From: Carnegiea gigantea
Taxonomy: Eukaryota; Streptophyta; Magnoliopsida; Caryophyllales; Cactaceae
NCBI GenBank assembly: GCA_029747015.1
Contig: JAKOGI010001198.1
Span: 197,501 to 261,500, forward strand
Length of the DNA stretch: 64,000 bases
Reading direction: 5' to 3'
Part shown: positions 46,433 to 59,439 of the stretch, piece after piece
Layout: every line of letters begins with the position of its first letter
Numbering within the stretch: the first letter of the stretch is position 1
Made by a program: the position numbers and the translations under genes
Notes under the pieces: model-generated
What the model saw: only the letters and a program-made list of their open reading frames with translations
Databases searched by the model: none
What the model was told of the DNA's origin: nothing

Positions 46433-49400
46433 ATGGACTCAAGTTGGATTGAATTACTAAATGATCATCCTGATTATCTTGATGGCGTTGTCAAATTTAT
46501 TAAGCTTGCTAAGGAAAATCTCGTAGAAGGAAGAACTCGATGTCCATGTAGGAGATGCAAAGTGGATAAATGGTTACCTATAGAAGAAGTAGAGCAACAT
46601 ATTTTATTCAAAGGTTTCCATAAGAAGTATAAGCGTTTTATTTTTCATGGTAAAGGGGACATACTTGATCATGTGAAATATAGAGGAAGCACAACTCGAG
46701 AAACAATTATTGACCCGCCAAATGGCATTGGTGGAGATGATATGGAAGGTTTGTTGAGAGCAACTTTTGGGGTTAATATGCCAAGGTCTAAGGATGACAT
46801 TCTTCATGATGTGGTTGATGAGCCGCTTGATGAAGGAGTCGAACCTTTTGATATGCATGGTGGCCAAATTTCCTTTGAAGAATTTTACAAATCAGCAAAT
46901 CCTCCATTGGGTGATGAAGAAAAAGTGAAGTATCAGAAGCTACTAGAAGCGTCTAACGAGGCACTTTATGACGGGTGCACCACCTTTTCGAAATTATCTT
47001 TTCTCCTACGCTTGTTTCATATGAAATGTATGTTTCATTGGTCAGCTGAGTCTTTCACGATGTTGTTGAAACTTTTAGGAGATGCATTCCCTCAAATCAT
47101 GGAGTTCCCGTTCTCTTATTATGAAGCTAAGAAAATGATCAATAACCTAGGCCTTGGATATGAAAAGATTGATGCTTATCCTAATGATTGCATTTTATAC
47201 TGGGGGGAGTTTTTGGAAAAAGATAGTTGCCATGTGTGTGGTGTTTCGAGGTGGAAGACAGCAAAAGGCAAGGAAGGTAAGACATATGAAGGAAGTTCAA
47301 ATGCTAAGATAGGAGAGCCGGCTAAGGTTATGCGTTACTTCCCTCTTATCCCTAGATTGAGGAGGATTTACATGTCACCTAAATCAGCTGAACAAATGAG
47401 ATGGCACGATAGGGATCGTGTGAAAGACGGAAAGCTAAGACATCCAGCCGATGCTATTGCATGGAAGGAATTTGATGCCTTATATCCTGACTTTGCTTCT
47501 GATCCTCGCAATGTTAGACTTGCCCTTGCTAGTGACGGCTTTAATCCATATCGTCTTATGAATACAACCTACAGTACATGGCCTGTATTGCTAATCCCGT
47601 ATAATTTGCCACCATGGCTATGTATGAAGCCATCATCATTTATTCTTTCATTGATTATCCCTGGAAAATCAAGTCCTGGAATCAATATCGATGTATACTT
47701 GCAACCATTAATACATGAGTTGAAATTGTTGTTCGATGGTGTTGTTGCTTTTGATGCTTATAGCAATGAATATTTCAATATGCGAGCAGTTCTAAGATGC
47801 ACCATCAATGATTTTCCTGCGTATGCCATGTTGTCTGGTTGGAGTACTAAGGGCTATAAAGCATGTCCTTCATGTGCTGAATCCACACATTCATATATGT
47901 TTAGTGGTAAATTTGTTACTTAGGTCATCGAAGATGGCTACCTCGTAATCATCCTTATCGTTCCCAAGGCCATTTATTTGATGGGACAGAGGAATTTAGG
48001 GATGCTCCAGTTGTTGTAGATGGGACTGAAATTTCAGAACAACAAGATAGAGTTGGTTATGTGTATGGGAAGTCTCAAAAGGCTTCAAAAAAGAAGAGAG
48101 GAAGACGACAAGCGGGTACATCTACTTGCGAAATTGGGGATGAGTGTGATAAGGGCAATGAAGATGCTGCCATTGATGATGTCCTTTAGACTAAAAGAAG
48201 CATATTTTTTGAGTTACCTTACTGGAAGTTTAATCCATTAAGACACAATTTAGATGTCATGCACATTGAGAAAAATATATGTGATAATTTATTGGGAACT
48301 CTTTTGAATGTGGATAAGAAAACTAGAGATGATGTGAATGTAAGAAAAGCACTTGAAGAGGTAGGGATAAAGCCTCACCTTTGGCTTCAACCACGTCCTG
48401 GTCGAGATCCATTTATGCCTCCAGCTCCATACTCTATGTCTTTGGAAGAGAAAGAAAGATTCCTGAAAGTTCTACAAAAGCTTAGAGCTCCGGACGGATA
48501 TGGGTCTAACATCTCTAGATGTGTGAATTTGAAACAGCGAAGACTCTTAAATCTTAAGAGTCATGACAATCATGTTTTAATGCAAGATATCCTTCCTGTA
48601 GCTTTACAAGCATCACATGCCACTGAAGTGATTGACCTACTTTCTGATCTGTGTTCCTTTTTTAAGTATGTATGCTCACCTACCTTTGACGTGAATGAAC
48701 TGGAGCACGTTCAATCAAGGCTTATTCTTACTCTTTGTGAGTTGGAAAAAGAGTTTCCTCCAACTTTTTTCACAGTCATGGTTCATCTCATAATTCATTT
48801 GGTAGATGAAGTTAAACTTGGAGGTCCTGTACATTATAGATGGATGTATCCTATTGAAAGGTGATAGTTTTAACTTTTCTTTTTTTACGTCTCTCTTTTG
48901 TTGAAGATTTTATCTTATTATTTTTCTAAACTTCTTGAGAAAGGTACTTGGCCCATTTGAAATCTCATGTCAATAATAAAGCCTAACCTGAAGGATCCAT
49001 GGCTGAAGGGTACATTCTTGAGGAGACTATCGCCTTTTGTTCAACCTTCTTGGAAGGGGTTGAGACCATATTTTGTAGGAGCAGGAGGAATGATGATTAT
49101 AATGTTAACATGAGTATGTACTTGTTTAACTCTGGTGGTCGAGTGGTTGGGATGGAGAGGACTTGTCGTCTTGATGACAAGACCTTAACGCAGGCACATC
49201 GCTATGTACTGCTTCATTCAGATGATATGAAAGAACTTATTGAGTAAGTATCTTCTATGCACTATGATGCTCCATGAATTGGGTTTTTAGTTTTGGTGTT
49301 AAAATTAAATGAGGGCTCCCTTTTTGCTAATTTTGCTAGGGAATTCTTAAATGAAAGGGAAGCCCCTAATCGATGCTCTTCAGCAACTGCGAACGAAGCC

Positions 49401-50039
49401 CTTCGAAGTGATTTGATAATTAATGAATTAGATGGATGGTTGCAAAATCAGGTTAGGTTATCTTTCGATGTTGAAGAATGTGTGCCATGAATTTGTAAAT
49501 GTGGTTGCAAAATCAGGTTATCCTTAATATAACTAAACTTTTTGGTGTTATAGGTGGAGTATATTGATGTGAGCACACCAGAAGGACAGTTGAGAAAAGC
49601 TTTAGCCGGTGGTTTAAACTCTGTGGCTAAAAGTGTAAAAAGCTTCATCGTTAATGGATACAAATTCCAAACAGTTCATCGTGAGCGTTACCGAAAGACA
49701 CAAAACTCTGGGTTTGTGGTGGAAGCTGATGGCCAAGCTTACTATGGAAGACTAACGGACATCTATGAATTAGATTATTATGGGGCGTTCAAAGTTGTGG
49801 TTTTTCGTTGTGATTGGGTAGACGTAAATAGGGGTCTGAAAACTTATAGAAATGGTCATGCTTGCGTCAACTTCTCAAAGCTCATTCATACTGGTCGATA
49901 TTTACATGATGATCCATTTGTATTCTCATCTCAAGCAAAGCAAGTTTTCTACGTTGAAGATGAGAAACAAAAGGGATGGTTGCATGTTATTAGAACCAAG
50001 CCCAGAGACATTTTTGATTTGGGCGAGGATGTATCGTAG
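46433..50039 (+). pseudogene. TnpD-type CACTA transposase, broken
   Basis: Coding blocks: 46433-48860 (interrupted), 48944-49243, 49340-49451 and 49554-50039. It opens with a transposase-associated zinc domain (RTRCPCRRCKVDKW), then the tnp2/Transposase_21 region (SWSTKGYKACPSC...), a DUF4218 region (MHIEKNICDNLLGTLL) and a DUF4216 tail (GFVVEADGQAYYGRLTDIYE). Three lesions are visible: a one-base loss near 47912 that shifts the frame before the LGHRRWLPRNHPY block, a TAG at 48187-48189 before the FFELPYW block, and a TAA at 48987-48989 inside the KA.PEGSMAEGY block. The product cannot be full length, so the element is not autonomous. All other family blocks remain readable, so decay is recent. 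Confidence 0.9.
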
Positions 50040-50227
50040 GCTTTTTAGTGTGTAGTACATAATCATTGTGTGTCAAGCATTATTTTGCTGTGGAACAATG
50101 TTATGTCGTTGCTGTTTTGTTATTGGATTACTTAATTATCTGTCTTTTGTGTTCCCAATATGTATATAGTGAATCACTTGTTATTATATTACAGCAAGTC
50201 GTATTACATCTATTCCTATAACTTGTT

Positions 50228-50348
<121 letters not shown>

Positions 50349-50414
50349 ATGACTTGAATTTACATATGACTTGTTATTATTTTCAGGTGTCGAGTACAAA
50401 GTGAAGCGCAAAGG

Positions 50415-53400
50415 ATGAGTTATAGGAGCAAAAGAACACTAAAAGTACTGGCTACCACATCATCCGAAGCTGCACAACCAGCAATGCAACCTGATTTGAA
50501 GCCACCTACACAACCTCCTTCATCCTTTAAAGTATCAAAACCCCTAGTGCAGCAACCACCTACTTCGTTGCCTTCTACACAAGTCCCACAACCACACCAA
50601 CCTATTACACCTCTAGCTTCAGAACAAACATCCAAGCAGCCCTCTATCCTGCAGTCTTCTATTGGAGTCCCACAGCCACCCACACAACCTGGTAGTGGAA
50701 TCCTACAACCACCTACACAGCCCCTTAGGCCTCCCACTGCATCTACTAAAGTTGTGACTAGAGCATCAACTGAAGCTTTTCAACGTTCTGCAGAACAAAC
50801 ATCCAAGCAACCCTCTGTCCCACAGCCTTCTAGTGGAGTCCCACGACCATCTACACAGCCCCTTCGGCCTCCCACTGCATCTACTAAAGTTGTGACTAGA
50901 GCATCAGCTACAGCTTTTCAACGTTCTGCAGAACAAACATCCAAGCAACCCTCTGTTCCACAGCCTTCTAGTGGAGTCCCACGACCATCCACACAGCCCC
51001 TTCGGCCACCCACCGCACTTCCCCCACATACTACTGGGGTTTCAAAACAAATTGCACAACAGGTTGGTCGGCCTACTTCTTTGAATGGAGGATCAGGTAT
51101 GATTACTTTAATCAAAACTTTTTGTTTTAAAGTTTTGATTGATTTAGCTTTCTCTAAATTTAATATTCTGGTATTTGTGACAATGTTGGACGTTTTTTGT
51201 TTTAGATTCCCAGTCATCTTTCCAACCGCAATCTACTGCCTCCGTTACTGCAGTACGACCCGTACAGATGCCCACTTCTCAAACTGCAGCAGCACGGCCC
51301 CTGGTTCGCTCATCTACTATAACATTTGGCCCTTTTCAGCCATCCTCTGCCACTATAGGATCCAATCCACCTTGTCAGCCCTCTTCTGTTATTGGAACTT
51401 CACAAGTTGGTAAAGGTGCAACACAACAAGAAATGCATCAAAAAACAGGCATACCTAGCCAAGCAAGCAGAGAATCTCCCTCAAATGGCAATAGTGAAGA
51501 CTTAGCAAGGACTTCTCCGAGTCAATCTATTGATAAAGGAAAGTGTCATGTTGGAGGGAAACAGAAGAAGACATCTATGTCTAAAACCACCAGATCTTCT
51601 CGATTATCTTGGAAGGATAACATACAGTTTGATGCAAAAGAAGAAGTCCTGACTGTTGGTAAACAATTTACACTTTTTTGGTTGTTATCCAACTGTTATT
51701 TTTGCCTGGCCTCAAAACACCCTTTCCCAGGCTTTGGATTGTTATTTTCAGTTAGTTACTATCATAATACATGTCTTCTAAATGGTTTTTTTTTTTTAAA
51801 CAGATGATCAAGGGAATGAGGAGGTGATAAATGGATCAATTCTACCTCGAGATGTTATGAATTACAAACAAGGGGTGAGATTTTGTGTGGCATTCAATAA
51901 CTACAACCAACCTATTAGAAAGGGAGGCTACAATTTCGTGAGATTTCTTGGCTACATTGCAAGGCTAGAGAGATTTTGCCCTATCGGGACGATTAACTGG
52001 CACAAATTGAACAAAACATACAAAGCCGACATAGTTCAACTGGTTCGAGTAAGTTTTTTTAAAAACTCATGTAAACCTATATTTATCTAAAGTTTAGATT
52101 TGTCATGTTTATTCATTCTAAATTTATGACTTATAAATGATGTGCAGTCCAAGTTCATATATCCAGCAGATAAGTGCTTTGATAAACGTGTCCTTAAACA
52201 TGTTGCTAAACATTTCAAGCAATATAAACATGGTTTTAAGAAAGACCACTTCAAACCTGAACAGAAAACAAAAGAGGACATGTATGAACTTGTTCCTAAA
52301 GGGCACTCTCGTGATGGGTGGATGCGATTGGTTGACTATTGGTGTTCAAAAGAACATGAGGTATATATATCTAACAACAATTACAATTATATAATTGCTT
52401 ATACCTTGAACGTCCATATTTGTTATTTTTTGGCCTTTAACATCAGGTATGATTACTTATTCTTTTTCCTTGTATTAACGAGTTATTTTTTTCTTTAATC
52501 TCTATACTTGCTTATACCTTGAATTTTTCTTTTTTTAATCTGTAGACTTTAGCAGAAATTGGTAGAGATGCAAGAGCTTCGCAAACGCATTGTCATACAA
52601 CTGGTTCACTAGTTACGCGGAAAAGCGAGCTGACTTTGTATGTTTTCCTTCTTTTTTTCTTCCGCAATTTATATCCTATTGCTATTCCAAATTTGGGCAA
52701 TTGTTGCCCGATTGTCAAAATTTCCTCTTGGTTTGGCGATCTAATAAGAGATTTGTAATTACAGGTTGAAACTCATGGAAGGGAGCCAACACATTTAGAG
52801 TTCTTTAAAGAGACACATGGCAAAGTAGGTGGGGGCTTCGTAGCTAATACATGCACTGAAAGTTTTCTGGTATGTGTTCTAATTCAACTCACTTGTCAAT
52901 TTTTTAGGATTTTTTGTTTCTTTGGTCTAGTAACAATATTTATTTTATTTCCTCTTAAATTATGGTAGAATGAGGCAAGTGCAAGGGTACAAGAGCGACT
53001 TCTCAACTCTTCCCCCTCAAAAACTCAAGTGGAAATTGAGAATGAAGTGTTTGATGAGCTTATGTATGAAGAAGAAAATCCCAAGCGACCAATCGGTTTT
53101 GGCTTTAATGTGGACCGAAATGATGTATTTGGTGTAAATAGCATCCTTAGGAAAAGAGGTTACATCTTCCCTGACAACAATATGGAACTCAAGCGTGTCA
53201 AAGAGGAACTAGCATCACAGAAGGCCATGTTCTTGCTTATGTTGAAGGCTGTGCGTGATGGAAAAATAACAGATGAATTCCTAGATGCTACTAAGGCGGC
53301 CCTACGTATGGCTGGTGATCAGGTTAGTCTTTCAAATCCTAATGTTCTACATTTGGTTTTTTGCTTGATTGGAGGTGGTTGCGTTGATTAGCAACTATTG

Positions 53401-54144
53401 TTTGGAATTGGATATTTTGGTGTAGCTGTTTTGATATATGTTGCTCAAGTTCAATGAGTAGTTGTGAACCGGGCGAGTGGCCCGAGGCACTAAACCTCTT
53501 GGTTTAGTGCTCTGTCGCTTATTGTTGTTTTCCCAGGTACACTTAGCATATGCTAAAATTGGTAAACGTCGTAAATACAGGCGGAACTCTGGCCGTTTTA
53601 TCCCATGATTTATAACCACTATTACTTCTAGGTTACTTTTGTTCGCCTTAGGAGTTCCTTAGGAGGCACTAATGTTCGTATAATGCAACCCCAAAACCTG
53701 AGGAGAGAGTTTAAAGTCTTACCTGAGGAGAGAGTTTAAAGTCATAAAGTAATGTATAATGCAACCCCAAAACCTCCAGTCATAAAAGACAGAGTTTAAG
53801 GTCTTACCTGAGGAGAGAGTTTAGAGTCTCGCGTAGTGGTTTAGTTCACTTACATTAGAATGAGCACAAGCTTAAGTTTTACTACCATGCTCATTTTTAT
53901 TTCCATTTTACTGCCAGTAATGCTTCTATGTTTGTATGGTGTTTTCTTATATGGTGTTTTTTTTACCTTTGGCACCTTCTACAAATTTGTTTTGTAGTTT
54001 GGATGACTTAGATCAGGTTTCAATCTTAATTGTTGTATTTTTTGCTAATCTTTCTTCTAGGTTCAACAAGAATCAAGTGGGAATGACCGTAGCAATGAAT
54101 CGGGGCACACTGGGCCTTCAACCTCAACCTCACGAGTCAATTAG
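50415..54144 (+). CDS. TnpA-like second gene of the CACTA element
   Basis: Eight exons: 50415-51096, 51206-51658, 51804-52048, 52148-52360, 52546-52641, 52765-52869, 52969-53322 and 54061-54144, phases consistent (2232 nt, 743 aa, no internal stop). The first third is Pro/Ser/Thr/Gln-rich and repetitive. A plant transposase (Transposase_24-like) domain follows: NGSILPRDVMNYKQGVRF, RFCPIGTINWHKLNKTYKAD, HGREPTHLEFFKETHGK and a coiled C-terminus (MELKRVKEELASQKAMF). In En/Spm the second protein binds subterminal repeats and assists TnpD; that role is inferred. The donor of exon 5 is uncertain: TAT|GTTTTC at 52641 keeps frame, TT|GTATGT at 52637 does not. A CAG acceptor at 50386 suggests an upstream non-coding exon. 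Confidence 0.8.
50793..51014 (+). repeat. 138-bp coding repeat in the TnpA-like gene
   Basis: Units starting GAACAAACATCCAAGCAACC at 50793 and 50931 are almost identical over the shared part (46 codons, TSKQPSVPQPSSGVPRPSTQ...). An older, more diverged copy starts near 50622. The length is a multiple of three, so expansion keeps the frame. Confidence 0.9.
53487..53510 (+). repeat. 10-bp stem hairpin in the last intron of the TnpA-like gene
   Basis: GCACTAAACC, loop TCTT, GGTTTAGTGC: a perfect inverted repeat followed downstream by TTGTTGTTTTCCCAG. Function unknown. Confidence 0.85.
53684..53830 (+). repeat. Interspersed duplications of a 20-30 bp unit
   Basis: TACCTGAGGAGAGAGTTTA and ATAATGCAACCCCAAAACCT each occur two to three times in this intron of the TnpA-like gene. 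Confidence 0.85.
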
Positions 54145-54572
54145 GTGGATGAAATGATCTTGCTCAAGACTTTTGATGACTACGTCTGCAGATTGAGAAA
54201 CTAATTTACGACTTTTGCATCATGGCAAATTGAGTACTTCAGACTTGTGGTTTTCTTTTGATTGTGTTGGATATCACTTCGATCTTTGAAGGAGCAATGC
54301 AGAGCTTGATTTTTAGTAATTAATACTAGCTAGGTAATTGATGTCGTCATATGCAGGACTCTAATTTCCTATGGCTTCTTTTGTCACATTTGGTACTTAG
54401 TTAATAGTAAGTCATGATTATTGTATCAACCTAGCTATCATGTGACATTTGAAATGAAGAAATTATGTACGTACATTATGCCAATTGCAGTACGATAATT
54501 GGTAATCTTTTGTGGCTATCTCATATATTTTGTGTTTTTTTAACATATATAAATAAACTAAAGAACATGCAT

Positions 54573-54573
<1 letters not shown>

Positions 54574-54612
<39 letters not shown>

Positions 54613-54630
54613 ATATATATATATATATAT
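54574..54630 (+). repeat. (CA)n(TA)n compound microsatellite
   Basis: ACACAC run followed by TATATA run inside the CACTA element, downstream of its second gene. Confidence 0.95.
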
Positions 54631-54679
54631 TATTTAACCCACAAAATAATTAAAATATATCTCTATTTTATAGGCGAAT

Positions 54680-54960
54680 AATTTACGACCCTTTTGTGAG
54701 CTGCCATAAATCCCGCCAAATTATTTTGCATTCCCGCTTCAAATAAAAATAACACTGTGGAAAGGGTCGAAATGCACCTATTGTTGACCCCAAAAAGGGT
54801 CGACATTTTCGTATAGGTCGTCCGCAAAAAGGGTCGCCATTTTCGGACAGGTCGACCAAAAAAAGGGTCGAGAAATCTCGACCTTCATTTCCTCGACCCT
54901 TTTCAGAAGCGTCGACCGAAATTTTCTCAACCCTTTCAAGCGTCTAGATCAAGGAAAAAT
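54680..54960 (+). promoter_or_regulatory. Right subterminal repeats of the CACTA element
   Basis: At least eight copies of AAAAAGGGTCG or CGACCCTTTT in both orientations, interleaved with TTTTCG(G/T)ATAGGTCG and TTTTCGGACAGGTCG units. This is the denser counterpart of the left array. Confidence 0.8.
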
Positions 54961-55000
54961 ACGGTCGAAATACACCCTTTTTTCTAGTAGTGCTTATCGC

Positions 55001-55314
55001 CAGAGTAGCAGACCTTTTAACAGCAAACTTGTGATGAATTTATCCTTTCATCGGATTAGTGGGTTTCCTCACCACCGAAGCAGCGAACCTTTTGCCACTG
55101 TAGTAGACTTGTGATGAATCTATGCTTTCGTCGGATTAGTGAGTTTCCTTATGGCCGAAGCAGTGGACCTTTTGCCAATCTAGCAAACTTGGGATAAATT
55201 TATCCTTTTTCCGGATGAGCGGGTTTCCTTATTGCTAGAGCAGCAGACCTTTTGTCAGTTTAGTAGACTTGTGATAAATTTATCCTTTTGTTGGATCAAT
55301 GGGTTTCCTTAATA
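55001..55314 (+). repeat. Minisatellite, 4 x ~79 bp
   Basis: Four units beginning AGCAGACCTTTT-like at about 55004, 55079, 55159 and 55241, each with GTGATGAATTTATCCTTT and GGGTTTCCTT. The array starts about 10 bp beyond the right end of the CACTA element. No copy is present left of the element. Confidence 0.92.
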
Positions 55315-58196
55315 CACCCCCGAGCTTGACCTCTTGACTCCTAATCTTCTGTCCTAAGTCCAGAATAGTTACATGCAAGCAGGTGCCCTTTAGGACACTG
55401 GTCGTGTTCTTAATTTGCCCAGGAGATTGACACATACTCTCTTTACCTAGTTCCAAACTAACAATAATACTTGCCAAAATTTTCTAAAACAGTCGTAGAC
55501 TACTCCAGAGATGCAAACTCTTTATTCAGACTAATTCTAACTCATATGACCCTTCTTTTAGCACTTTTTATTCCTATTCTAAGGCCAAAATCTAGTCAAG
55601 TCTGAGGTCAAGAGGCCCTTAGAGCTCAATTGGTCTTCAAACCACTTTGGTTCAGAACCCTAATCACTAGGTTTCGACCTTTCCTAATCTGGACTCTCCT
55701 AAGATACAATGATGACTTCACAAAACCCTAAAGCACTAACACATAGGTCTTTGGGTAGAGGTTGGTTTTAGAAATACCACTAGAGTTCTAAACCTTCACA
55801 GAATCATGCAAGCATATGAGTTCTAACCTAAACCAAAATTCTAAGTTATAAGGCTTCAAGTCTTTTTTAGAATAGTCCTTCTCGTGACCTAAATGCTTCG
55901 TCATCCATGGGGTACATGGCAAGCCTAGAACATTCAGTTTCTTTTCCGTATCATGTGACTAGGAAAGTGTGTCGCAAGTGGGTGAAGTAATTGCATGCCT
56001 AGTTGAAAGTTAAGGGACCCACTAAGTGACCAACTACTTTCCCAAGGGGTAATATCAGGGCAGACAACACCTTATAATACAGATATGCCTAATGCAAGTA
56101 CAATTAAAATAATTTTTCATATTGAAGTTCAAATCTCATTCTTTTACAAAAACTTCCTTAGTGGAATTGACACTATAAGGACCACGGACCTTGGGGAGCC
56201 TATCCCGTGTGTGATTCTCTCACAAATGGTCGGACTCATTTGCTAGGTACCTTTTTTTAGAAGCAGATTTATTTTTTTAAAAAAATTTCTTTATGAAACA
56301 GAAACAACCAAAACTCTATTGCATGACTATGGGAAGCTAGCCCTTGGCCCTGACCAAGGAACCTGACCGGGTTTCCTGACCAAAGCCAGGCCCAACTAAT
56401 CCAGGGACCCCTTCGAGTTTCTGAGCTAGTTTCAACCCTGAATTTTGGTCTAGACATGACCTACTATCAAGATTTGAATCCATTGACCCAATTCCAGAAG
56501 TGTATAGACAGAAGGAAAAATAAGGAAAAAAAAATAAATTTCAGCTAATAAAGTCGCCAGTGAGTTTTAGGAAGAACTTACAAACTAATTATACTCTTTG
56601 AAGTGAACCGCTACCGATAGAGACAATCGAAAGGGATACGAAAAGGGATTGTTGATTCGCTTCAAAAAGGTTTTCGAAGGGCCCCTGAGCAATCCATAAT
56701 GTGGAGACCATCTTGACTTCTTAGTTTCAAACCGATAGATTTGAGGGACGATGTTACGGTGATGTAATAGGCTACATCATATCGTTACCCGTCATCACTG
56801 ACGACCTCTACTCAGCATAGGAAATCAAAACTTAATCATACTATCACACAGTTATGTAGCATGTTAGAATCATTCACTTATATAAGATCAAAGTACAATG
56901 TTCACCAAAAGAGAGTAAAATGACAAACAATTCAAATTATTACAAGGGGGTGAAATTAATTAAAGATTACATCTTTACCAAACTGCAATCAACTAAATTA
57001 AATAAAACGGATTAAATAGAAAAGGAAGAAGGTTGTAAGATGTGCTCTCAAGATAACCCACCTAAATCTTCTAAGAACCCAGCAGAGTAATACTTTCTTA
57101 AACTGATGATTGATTTCACTCACTAAACCCAGGTAACTTCTCTTAGAAAAGAAATCGTAAAGCTCTCCTCTATAATTTCTAACACTTTGTGACTTTCAAT
57201 GATTATCTCCCCCCTAACCAAAGGATCAACTCCCTTTATATGGTGGTTGAGGAGGCTAAGTGAGTCACTCTAGGAAAAGGAAACCCAATTCTACTTCCAC
57301 TAGGATTAATCTAAATATGTTGACTTAATAAATTAGAAATCTAATTAATCAATTAAAATAAATTAATCCAATTAGAGCTCTACTTAATCAGATGCGGAAA
57401 ACTAATTCTACCAATGGTCCGTTTAATAAGCTTAATTAGAACAGAACTTCAATAAAGCAAAAAAAAGGGGAAATTTTAACCAAGAGCCCAGTTGGATTCC
57501 CGACCTTGTTCTGCCTAATGGGCCAGTCTCTTTCGAATGGGCTAGTCTCTTTCGTGTAGACCTCGTTGTATTACTAGTGTTAGTTTTTTTAGCTGACTAC
57601 TCTACTAGCCCCGAAAGTGCAAGTTGGGGTATTACCTTTGTCATTGGGCTATTAAAAATATGATGTCATTTTTTGATGTCTACAGTACCTTTCGAAAACA
57701 TCTTTAGAAGGAACCTATTGTCCTTTTAGGTTAGAGTTCAATTTAAAGGGTGAATTTGATTTTATAAGTTTTACAAAAAACTTTCTCGTGACTCTATCTT
57801 ATTAATTTTATTTCTTTTGAATTATTTTTAATTTTCTGCATAATCCTTCGGATTAAGGTAGAATGAGAATCGGTCCCTAAATGCAAGTTAAGCTCGTTGA
57901 TTCAAACAGCACAACTGATTGGGCCAAAGAGATAGGTCGTGCTCTTGGCTAGAGAACCTGGATGAATTCCTTGAATCAGAGCCACCATTTAGGTTCTTGA
58001 ACTAAATAATGTCTACTGTTTGGGCTAGGAAATGGGATAGGATGTTGCCGAATTCTCAGGATGCCAAAGTTTAAAGTGTTCGGTTGAAAAATAAAAATAA
58101 TTACAACTACATTAAAACTCAACCAATATTAATCATCGAGTCTAGGTATTTGTAAGGGACTGCACTGAGTCCTCTACCGTGGTCCTTACAGTGCCG
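55315..58196. other. Intergenic DNA, no gene recognised
   Basis: Less AT-rich than the left of the window but without recognisable exons, domains, LTR pairs or inverted ends. It may be an old retroelement remnant. Open frames at 55280-55477 and 56269-56457 show no motif. Confidence 0.5.
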
Positions 58197-58311
58197 TGTA
58201 ATAGTGTACATAGGACATATACATCATTTTTGTAATTTGTAGGTACCCTGATTAATATAAATACAGCGCGGGGGCAACTCGATTGGGTAGAGCCTCACAA
58301 TCAGCATCACA
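58197..58311 (+). repeat. 5' LTR of the copia element (115 bp)
   Basis: TGTAATAGTGTACATAGGAC to GCATCACA; matches 63056-63171 with several changes. It is followed one base later by TGTATCAGAGCC, close to the TGGTATCAGAGC initiator-Met primer-binding site. A TATA-like AATATAAATACA lies inside. Confidence 0.85.
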
Positions 58312-58426
58312 TTGTATCAGAGCCATAGCTAGACCCTATTTTCTTTCTTGCCTCCCAAGTTTCTAGTGGCTGCAATTTTCTTCCCCTGTACCAGCTATCA
58401 CCTTCACTGTTGTACCCATAACTGCC

Positions 58427-59400
58427 ATGGGAAGCACCTCAACCTCCTCTCCTTCCATACTGCCGGCCTCCTCTGTAGCTGCTAATGTCACTCTGGTGCA
58501 ACCCTCTCCTCGTATTTCCTCTGTTCTATTTACAAAGGGTATCTTCATCTCACCACCGCCCCCATCTTTCTCTGCTGTCATGCCATACTTTGCCTGCCAC
58601 CTGTCTCAGCCCACCTTTGCTATGCCTTCTTTCTCATTAGTCTCATTCTCTGAAGTACCGCATGCTCGTTCATCCTCGGTGCCCCATGCACCATCACACA
58701 AGCCCTTCTTCTTCTTGAAAGGTGACCTCACATGGCCTCCACCGGATCCTTATACCTCCTTTTGCATCCTGGGTTGTTTTCGATCAATATTAAGAACTTT
58801 GTGACTACAACCTTAACCAAAGTTAAGGACTTTCTCCCTTGGCGCACTCAATTCCTTGCTTTTCTTGTTACTCAACAATTGCAAGGTTTTTAAGATGGTA
58901 TCATATCGTCCCCTACATCCTTTATCATTACCATCAATGGACTTCAACAATCGAACCCTTCCTGTTCGGTTTGGCTTCGGCTAGATCAATTGCTTCGGTC
59001 GTGGATGTTTGTCACCATCTCTTCAGATCTACTAATCGAAGTCCATGATGTCCCTCACTCATTTCAACTTTGGGAAAGGCTTGCTCACTGCTTTAACACC
59101 CCCAATCTCGCATGTGCTATGGAGTTAAAATGCACATTGTCTACTTTATCGAAGGATCACAATCAATCCATGGATGACCATCTTCGTGGAATAAAGCAAA
59201 TCGTTGATTCTCTTGCTTTGATTGGGTCACCTCTTTCTGACATGGACCTTGTTACTTTAATTCTCAATGGTATTGATTAGGATTACCATATTCTGGCCAC
59301 TAAACTATCCTATGGTGTCTCTCATCTCACCTTTGATGATTTAAGAGCGACATTTACTGTGAGTGACACCTTTAATTTTTACAGCACTGGACTCTGGTGG
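58427..59400 (+). pseudogene. Copia gag region, broken
   Basis: Begins MGSTSTSSPS; after a frameshift near 58770-58800 and a stop at 58891-58893 it continues into a gag core (SFQLWERLAHCFNTPN, MELKCTLSTLSKDHNQSMDD, LRGIKQIVDSLALIGSPLSD, LVTLILNGID) ending at a TAG (59278-59280) where DYHILATKL follows in frame. UBN2-type gag forms the particle. Not functional. Confidence 0.85.
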
Positions 59401-59439
59401 TGACCTAAGCTTCGGCCCCTGCTTCTTCTTCTAATTTGT

